Shown here: piece by piece, positions 13,817 through 18,039 of the stretch
Position numbering within the stretch: position 1 is the stretch's first letter
Layout of the letters: every line of letters begins with the position of its first letter
NCBI GenBank assembly: GCA_900552915.1
Contig: USBS01000025.1
Span: 1-18,039, forward strand
DNA from: an uncultured Sutterella sp.
GTDB lineage: Bacteria; Pseudomonadota; Gammaproteobacteria; Burkholderiales; Burkholderiaceae_F
Direction of reading: 5' to 3'
Length of the DNA: 18,039 nucleotides
The notes under the pieces: generated by a model
What the model was told of the DNA's origin: nothing
The model's input: only the letters and a program-made list of their open reading frames with translations
Database searches by the model: none
Translations under genes and position numbers: made by a program

Positions 13817-15127
13817 TCAAAGCGGTTTCGCTTCTCGACCATTCAGCGTGCACAGATAGCGAGTGGACGGTCCTTTTCCTTCAACCGCTACTTGTCCATT
13901 GGCCTTCAGTTTTCTCAGTAGCTTGAAGATTGTCGGGGAGCTCAGCTTGAGATATGTTTCGATTTCAGCCCGAGTCCTTCCGTTGGGGCTGTTTTTCACG
14001 TATCGCAAAAGCTCAGCCTCTCGTCCCGATTGTTGGGTATTGACGCGCGGCAACTCGATGAGAAACGACCGGACAATTTGCTGCAGTTTCGGTTTCTGAG
14101 GATAAGCCGAGTAGGCTTTGAAAATATCGCCAAAACCAGTTCCGGCTTTTTCCATCCAGCGCAAACGCATGAAGATTTCAGCCAATTTTTCATTGCGGCA
14201 GAAGCTTGCGCCTTCCATCAGTGCTTCCTCGAGCGTCAATTCTGGAGGTATGCCGCCCGGTGTGAAAAAGGTGATGACATCTGGATGGATGTTGATTGCA
14301 ACTTGCAGCTGCGATGAGTAATCGCGATGAGCGAGCGTATTCGTAAGAGCCTCTCTGAGAGCAATTTTGGGCCACGGATAGATTTCCCTTCGTGCGAAGT
14401 TGTCGGTCTCCTTGTCAATAAAAGGTGTATTGATTTGTTCGAGTCGTTCCCGAACCGAAATCCATTGCTGCAGGATGGATCCACTGAACCGATCCGATGT
14501 CTCGACCTGGCCGGAAGCAGCGTAAGTGTTAACAATTACACGAAACGGATTTTGATCTGAGAGAAGCAGAGCGAGATTGGTGAATTCCCGATCGCGGTTT
14601 AGAAGACCATATCCCAGTCGATGGGTTTCAGAGAAGGGAACTTGCAGATTGTCAAAAATACGCTCCGACTGATTGAATGTCAGATTCGTATCGTTGCTCG
14701 GCCGACTTTCCCAAGTTCGCGGGTCTCCGCGCTGGATGATGCGAACAACTTCGTCGAGAGTTGCAGGAACGGTTTGTCCGCCGAGACGGATGTAGACGCC
14801 GCCCTCTGTTAGAAGTTTGCCTCGCAATCCGTACGGCTTTCTGGTTCCGGGAGCAACAAGAATCGTCGTCAAGACTTTGCCGTCAATTACTTGTTTTCGA
14901 ATATCGAGCAGGGCAGACATCGACGGTTCAACGCCATCGCGTGCAAAGCGGCGGGCACTGCGTTCAACCAGATCGAAGTTGCAGCCGACAAGTTCCCCGT
15001 TGTCCGCTACACCAATCTGCAAAACGCCGCCCATGTCGTTTGCGAAAGCGATCATCGTTTTTTTAGCCGTATCGCTCCATTCTGCTTTAAATTCAAGCGT
15101 TTGACTCTCTGGTTCGAGAAATTTCAT
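13817..15127 (-). CDS. Schlafen AlbA_2 / HATPase_c_4 DNA-binding regulator-like protein
   Basis: 436 residues in three parts. The first is AlbA_2 (~8-125: ESQTLEFKAEW, AFANDMGGVLQIGVADNGELVG, PYGLRGKLLTEGGVYIRLGGQTVPA). The second is the degenerate GHKL ATPase-like domain HATPase_c_4 (~250-335: ALREALTNTLAHRDYS, VITFFTPGGIPPE, RNEKLAEIFMRLRWMEKAGTGFGDI). The third is a winged helix at ~370-430 (RTRAEIETYLKLSSPTIFKLLRKL). Proteins like this are annotated as RecG-like or transcriptional regulators; most are uncharacterised. The C-terminal winged helix and the repeat-rich upstream DNA suggest a regulator that controls its own promoter. Start ATG 15127 lacks a clear ribosome binding site. A transporter gene follows after 24 nt. 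Some AlbA_2 proteins occur in defence or stress islands, but nothing here proves that role. Confidence 0.87.
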   Translation of the reverse strand: MKFLEPESQTLEFKAEWSDTAKKTMIAFANDMGGVLQIGVADNGELVGCNFDLVERSARRFARDGVEPSMSALLDIRKQVIDGKVLTTILVAPGTRKPYGLRGKLLTEGGVYIRLGGQTVPATLDEVVRIIQRGDPRTWESRPSNDTNLTFNQSERIFDNLQVPFSETHRLGYGLLNRDREFTNLALLLSDQNPFRVIVNTYAASGQVETSDRFSGSILQQWISVRERLEQINTPFIDKETDNFARREIYPWPKIALREALTNTLAHRDYSSQLQVAINIHPDVITFFTPGGIPPELTLEEALMEGASFCRNEKLAEIFMRLRWMEKAGTGFGDIFKAYSAYPQKPKLQQIVRSFLIELPRVNTQQSGREAELLRYVKNSPNGRTRAEIETYLKLSSPTIFKLLRKLKANGQVAVEGKGPSTRYLCTLNGREAKPL

Positions 15128-15137
15128 GTGCAGAAAA

Positions 15138-15170
15138 ATCTATAAAACTATAAAATTCGGTTTTATAGAT
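15138..15170. promoter_or_regulatory. Perfect 11-bp inverted repeat upstream of AlbA_2 gene
   Basis: ATCTATAAAAC (15138-15148) and GTTTTATAGAT (15160-15170) are exact complements separated by 11 nt. They lie 11-43 nt before the AlbA_2 start, over the AT-rich stretch where the core promoter (TATAGT, complement of 15147-15152) should be. This is the layout of an autorepression operator. Confidence 0.6.
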
Positions 15171-15173
15171 GTT

Positions 15174-15210
15174 ACCAGATGGGGTAATTTTTTTTATAGA
15201 TTAATCTGGT
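15174..15210. promoter_or_regulatory. Third half-site nested in a second inverted repeat
   Basis: TTTTATAGAT recurs at 15192-15201, the same as in the right arm of the neighbouring palindrome, and starts 31 bp further upstream. It lies between ACCAGAT (15174-15180) and ATCTGGT (15204-15210), a perfect 7-bp inverted repeat. It is probably part of the same regulatory region. Confidence 0.45.
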
Positions 15211-15226
15211 TGCGAGAGTTTTGTTT

Positions 15227-15254
15227 GGAAAGCCCGAGGCTTATGCATTCGGGC
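15227..15254 (-). terminator. Possible weak terminator after dut
   Basis: On the minus strand GCCCGA (complement of 15249-15254) pairs with TCGGGC (complement of 15232-15237), followed by only TTTCC. It starts 27 nt past the dut stop. The short T-tract makes it weak, so some read-through into the AlbA_2 gene is possible. Confidence 0.4.
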
Positions 15255-15280
15255 CTATCGGAAAATCAGAGACGGCCGGA

Positions 15281-15727
15281 CTACTTTGTTCCGGTCGAAC
15301 CGAAGCCGCCTTCGCCGCGAGAGCTCGCTTCAAAGTCGGTCACGAGTTCAAACTCGGGCTGCACGACCGGCAGCACGACGAGCTGTGCAAGCCGCTCGAA
15401 GGGTTCGAGCACGAAGGGTTCTTTGCCCCGGTTCCAGGTGCTGATCATCAGTTCTCCCTGGTAGTCGGAATCGATGAGGCCGACAAGGTTGCCCATCACA
15501 ATGCCTTTTTTGTGGCCCATGCCGCTGCGCGGAATGATGACGGCGGCGTAGTTGGGGTCGCCGATGTGAATGGCAAGTCCCGTTTTTACGAGCACCGTTT
15601 CGCCGGGCGCAATCGTGATGGGAGCGTCGAGCAGAGCGCGCAGGTCGAGCCCGGCCGATCCGGGGGTAGCGTAGTGCGGCAGATGCTCGCGCATGCGTTC
15701 GTCAAGGACTTTGAGTGCGATTTTCAT
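15281..15727 (-). CDS. dut: Deoxyuridine 5'-triphosphate nucleotidohydrolase (dUTPase)
   Basis: 148 residues, the standard size for a trimeric dUTPase. It hydrolyses dUTP to dUMP, keeping uracil out of DNA and supplying dTMP synthesis. All five family motifs are present in order: motif 1 GSAGLDLRA (23-31), motif 2 PRSGMGHK (66-73), motif 3 GNLVGLIDSDYQG (79-91, with the catalytic Asp and the uracil-stacking Tyr89), motif 4 PFERLAQLV (109-117) and motif 5 SRGEGGFGSTG (136-146). The ATG at 15727 lies 3 nt after the stop of the small membrane protein gene, with no strong ribosome binding site, so translation is likely coupled. Confidence 0.97.
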   Translation of the reverse strand: MKIALKVLDERMREHLPHYATPGSAGLDLRALLDAPITIAPGETVLVKTGLAIHIGDPNYAAVIIPRSGMGHKKGIVMGNLVGLIDSDYQGELMISTWNRGKEPFVLEPFERLAQLVVLPVVQPEFELVTDFEASSRGEGGFGSTGTK

Positions 15728-15730
15728 TTG

Positions 15731-16156
15731 TTAATTCGGATTTTTGGTGTCTTCGGTCTTCTTGGCGCGGCGGATGCGTTCGACCTTCTGTCGGTTGTGC
15801 AGCGCGAGCACAAGACCGCCGAATGTTACGAACATTCCGACAGGAATCAAGTTCTGCAGCTCGTGGTACTGCATGCCGGTGCCGATGCAAAACACGCCCA
15901 GCACGGCGACGATAGAGCCCGCGAAAACCAACAGCTTCGGAATCGACTCGGAGTTGACGGGAACAGCACCCGGAGAAGACTGTGCTTCTTGAGCGACTTC
16001 GCCTGTTCGGCGCACCATCACGACACCGGGCAACTCATCGCTTACCGAGACTCTGAGCCCTTGAACTCGGGCATTGCCGCGTTCGATTTGCTTGAGAAAC
16101 TCGATGTAATCGCCGTTGGCAGGCTCCAGCGTTTTTTCGTCCAATTTGAAGGCCAT
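15731..16156 (-). CDS. Small two-helix membrane protein of unknown function in the coaBC-dut operon
   Basis: 141 residues, no family recognised. A soluble N-terminal part (~1-70; MAFKLDEKTLEPANGDYIEFLKQIERGNARVQGLRV) precedes two hydrophobic helices at ~74-95 (LLVFAGSIVAVLGVFCIGTGM) and ~104-120 (IPVGMFVTFGGLVLALH). A positively charged tail follows (RQKVERIRRAKK), suggesting both ends are cytoplasmic. I chose ATG 16156 because AGGAGG at 16164-16169 is 7 nt upstream. The ATG at 16162 overlaps the coaBC stop as ATGA but would sit 1 nt from that site; using it adds two residues. Packed between coaBC and dut with 2-3-nt gaps, it must be co-expressed with them, but that does not reveal its job. 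Confidence 0.82.
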   Translation of the reverse strand: MAFKLDEKTLEPANGDYIEFLKQIERGNARVQGLRVSVSDELPGVVMVRRTGEVAQEAQSSPGAVPVNSESIPKLLVFAGSIVAVLGVFCIGTGMQYHELQNLIPVGMFVTFGGLVLALHNRQKVERIRRAKKTEDTKNPN

Positions 16157-16158
16157 CG

Positions 16159-17355
16159 TCATGCCTCCTTTTTCAGATCAGCGGCAATGCGCCCAATGAT
16201 GAGGTGCGCCAGTGTCTCTTTCGTGACCGGGCCTGATGATTCTTCAGAGGCAGCCGTTACCAAAACCGCGTCGTTCAAGTCGGATCCGATAGCGGAGCGT
16301 GCATTGTTGGCCACAATCAAACGGGCATGCTTGCGCACGAGTTTGCCGCGGGCGTTTTCAAGAACGTTCTCCGTTTCGGCAGCAAATCCGACACAGTAGA
16401 GCGACGGAAAATCGTGCGCAGTCTGCGCGAGAATGTCGGGATTTTCAGTAAGCCGCAGTTGCGGCGGTTCGTCGCTTTTTTTGATTTTTCCTTCGCTTAA
16501 GGCTTGTGCTTTCCAGTCGGCCACGGCAGCAACGCTCACGAAAACGTCGGCATTTGCTGCAACTTTGCGCACGGCTGCGTTCATTTGATCTGCCGAACGT
16601 ACGCGTTCAAGCTCAACACCGTAAGGGGGTTCGATTGCCGTGGGGCCCGAAATAAGCACCACGCGTGCGCCAGCTTCGAAAGCGGCCTGAGCGATTGCGT
16701 AGCCTTGTTTCCCCGAACTGAGATTGGTGATGCCGCGAACGGGATCGAGTGCTTCGTAGGTGGGGCCGGCGGTAACGATCATGGTTTTGCCGGCTAGCGT
16801 CTGAGGCGAGAGCAGTCGAGCCGCATGAGCAGCAATTTCAGAGGGTTCGATCATACGACCGGCACCGCTCACACCGCAGGCAAGCTCTCCGTCGGCCGGA
16901 CCGAGCACCGCAATGCCGTCGTTTTTAAGCTGCGTGACGTTGCGCTGTGTGGCAGGTTTAGCCCACATGTTGCAGTTCATAGCAGGACAGACGGCGACGG
17001 GGGCGGAACTGGCCAGAATTGCAGAACTCACCGGATCGTCGGCGATGCCGTGAGCGGCCTTGGCGAGGATATTGGCGGTTGCGGGAGCCACAATCAAAAG
17101 GTCGCAGTCGCGGCTGAGCTCCAGATGCTCCATTGCACCGCTGATCGAACCGTAAACAACTCGATGACCGGTGAGCGCCTCGAAGGTAAGAGGGCCCACA
17201 AACTGCGTTGCCGCTTCGGTCATGCACACGCGCACACCAGCGCCCGACTTCACCAAGAGTCGTACAAGCTCGCAGGTTTTGTAGGCGGCGATACCGCCTG
17301 TAACGGCCACCGTAATGTTCTTTCCCTTGAGGCGGGAATAAAGTTTTTGCGTCAT
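16159..17355 (-). CDS. coaBC: Phosphopantothenoylcysteine decarboxylase / phosphopantothenate-cysteine ligase
   Basis: 398 residues, bifunctional CoA-pathway enzyme. CoaC (flavin decarboxylase) is ~1-185: VTGGIAAYKTCELVR, the active-site His77 in MEHLELSR, PAMNCNMW (124-131) and Cys160 in ELACGVSGAGRM. CoaB (CTP-dependent ligase) is ~188-398: TAGPTYEALDPVRGITNLSSGKQG with Asn211, VAAVADWKAQ, and K290 in EGKIKK (near E. coli K289). All catalytic residues are present. ATG 17355 is chosen because it aligns with the usual N-terminus; a GTG at 17376 in frame would add 7 residues. Neither start has a good ribosome binding site. It heads the operon with the small membrane protein and dut, as is common in betaproteobacteria. 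Confidence 0.96.
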   Translation of the reverse strand: MTQKLYSRLKGKNITVAVTGGIAAYKTCELVRLLVKSGAGVRVCMTEAATQFVGPLTFEALTGHRVVYGSISGAMEHLELSRDCDLLIVAPATANILAKAAHGIADDPVSSAILASSAPVAVCPAMNCNMWAKPATQRNVTQLKNDGIAVLGPADGELACGVSGAGRMIEPSEIAAHAARLLSPQTLAGKTMIVTAGPTYEALDPVRGITNLSSGKQGYAIAQAAFEAGARVVLISGPTAIEPPYGVELERVRSADQMNAAVRKVAANADVFVSVAAVADWKAQALSEGKIKKSDEPPQLRLTENPDILAQTAHDFPSLYCVGFAAETENVLENARGKLVRKHARLIVANNARSAIGSDLNDAVLVTAASEESSGPVTKETLAHLIIGRIAADLKKEA

Positions 17356-17408
17356 TTCGGTCAATCTAACGGACACACAACCGCAGGCCGCGGTTTTCTT
17401 GCGACCAA

Positions 17409-17414
17409 GTATAG
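17409..17414 (-). promoter_or_regulatory. -10 element upstream of coaBC
   Basis: On the minus strand TATACT lies ~54 nt before ATG 17355. The -35 is not convincing. This would drive coaBC, the membrane protein gene and dut. Confidence 0.35.
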
Positions 17415-17460
17415 CCGTGTGCAGGCTGCAGTCGCGTCGAAATCACGGCGCTTAGCGCGG

Positions 17461-17922
17461 TTACGAAAGCTCGCGGATCTTTTCGAGCACCGCTTCGACA
17501 TGCCCCGGGACTTTCACGCCGCGCCACTCGAACGCAAGTTTGCCCTGCGGGTCAATCAGAAAGGTCGAGCGTACGATGCCGCGGCAGGGCTTGCCGTACA
17601 TGACCTTGGGTTTAATGACGTCGAAAAGCGTGCACAGCGCTTCGTCCTTGTCGCTGACAAGTTCAATCGCAAGTTCTTGCCGAGCGCAGAAGCCTTCGTG
17701 TGTTTTCACAGAGTCGCGAGAGACGCCGACAACTTTAGCGTTGAGCGCTTCGAAAGCATCCTTGGCGGCGGTAAAGTCGCGGGCTTCAAGCGTGCAGGCC
17801 GAAGTGTTGTCTTTTGGGTAAAAGTAGAAAACGACCCAACGGCCGCGCTGGTCATCGAGGTCGAATTCGCCGGCCGTGGATATGCCGCGTACGCCTGTGA
17901 CACTTTCGCCGATCTGGAACAT
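17461..17922 (-). CDS. bcp: Thioredoxin-dependent thiol peroxidase (BCP/PrxQ peroxiredoxin)
   Basis: 153 residues. It reduces hydrogen peroxide and organic hydroperoxides in the cytoplasm. The active-site loop reads FYPKDNTSACTLEARDF, with peroxidatic Cys43 and the P...T..C spacing of peroxiredoxins. The usual wording is NTPGCT, so PG is replaced by SA. The second Cys found five residues later in E. coli Bcp is an Arg here. Other cysteines (FCAR, ALCTLF, KPCRG) could act in resolution, or the enzyme could be 1-Cys. The C-terminal half (KPKVMYGKPCRGIVRSTFLIDPQGKLAFEWRGVKVPGHVEAVLE) is standard. ATG 17922 is chosen because GGAGA is ~5 nt upstream; an in-frame TTG at 17934 is less likely. The gene is separated from coaBC by 105 bp. 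Confidence 0.95.
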   Translation of the reverse strand: MFQIGESVTGVRGISTAGEFDLDDQRGRWVVFYFYPKDNTSACTLEARDFTAAKDAFEALNAKVVGVSRDSVKTHEGFCARQELAIELVSDKDEALCTLFDVIKPKVMYGKPCRGIVRSTFLIDPQGKLAFEWRGVKVPGHVEAVLEKIRELS

Positions 17923-18000
17923 GATCTTCTCCAAACAAATTGCTGTGTCGGCAGTTTACCAACCGACGATGCACGAATCCGAAAGGTGACAGCTCCCCGT

Positions 18001-18020
18001 CCGAATTCAGAGAAATTCGG
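18001..18020. repeat. Inverted repeat at right edge
   Basis: CCGAATT (18001-18007) and AATTCGG (18014-18020) form a 7-bp perfect stem with a 6-nt loop, upstream of bcp. There is no T-tract. It could be a terminator of a gene beyond the window or an operator. The flanks are cut by the window end. Confidence 0.3.
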
Positions 18021-18039
18021 GCGAGGCTTCTCGATTCTC

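Noticed and set aside
15221..16399. 392-codon plus-strand frame across dut and the membrane protein gene
   Set aside because: Antisense shadow of three well-supported minus-strand genes; its composition is compatible only with reverse reading.
1..18039. CRISPR array
   Set aside because: No series of regularly spaced direct repeats was seen anywhere; the repeats present are short palindromes or isolated pairs.

Overview
The window reads as a piece of a gut betaproteobacterium, most likely Sutterellaceae (Sutterella/Parasutterella-like). That is an inference from the overall style of the housekeeping proteins (NrdB, PpiD, CoaBC, Dut, Bcp); no 16S or other phylogenetic marker is present to confirm it. 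Most of the sequence is moderately GC-rich. The first ~420 bp are clearly AT-richer and encode a protein that looks Bacteroidetes-like. It is spliced into the middle of the host nrdA gene, so the left edge is probably a chimeric junction.

Layout. (1) 1-421: fragment of a Bacteroidetes-type protein on the minus strand plus a hairpin terminator. (2) 422-2301: C-terminal part of nrdA followed by an intact nrdB (class Ia ribonucleotide reductase). (3) 2302-6892: accessory segment. It holds a decayed AAA/DUF4143 ATPase gene, an intact-looking IS3-family element, a tRNA-Ser(GGA) with its own promoter and terminator, and a two-gene ATPase + RloB (TOPRIM-type) module that resembles anti-phage systems such as AbiL. 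(4) 6997-10651: a secreted cyclophilin-fold protein, then the biotin genes. These are a single-polypeptide BioB-BioA fusion followed by bioD, covering the last three steps of biotin synthesis. (5) 10877-12784: ppiD, a membrane-anchored periplasmic folding factor, with a strong terminator. (6) 13040-17922, all minus strand: bcp; the tightly packed coaBC - small membrane protein - dut operon; then an AlbA_2/HATPase regulator-like gene directly upstream of a TSUP-family transporter gene.

How the genes work together. NrdAB and Dut both serve the dNTP pool. CoaBC makes 4'-phosphopantetheine for CoA. BioA, BioD and BioB take KAPA to biotin, but bioF and the earlier genes are not in this window. The ATPase/RloB pair is the best candidate for a defence system. 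It sits beside a tRNA gene and mobile DNA, has its own promoter, and has a perfect inverted repeat in its leader that ends against the ribosome binding site. A second regulated accessory unit is the AlbA_2 gene, whose start is preceded by three copies of an ATCTATAAAA half-site.

The most informative observations are the BioBA fusion with an altered auxiliary iron-sulfur site, the RloA/RloB-like module, the operator-like repeats upstream of the AlbA_2 gene, and the artificial-looking nrdA junction. All calls come from reading the sequence and from remembered family knowledge. No database search was run.
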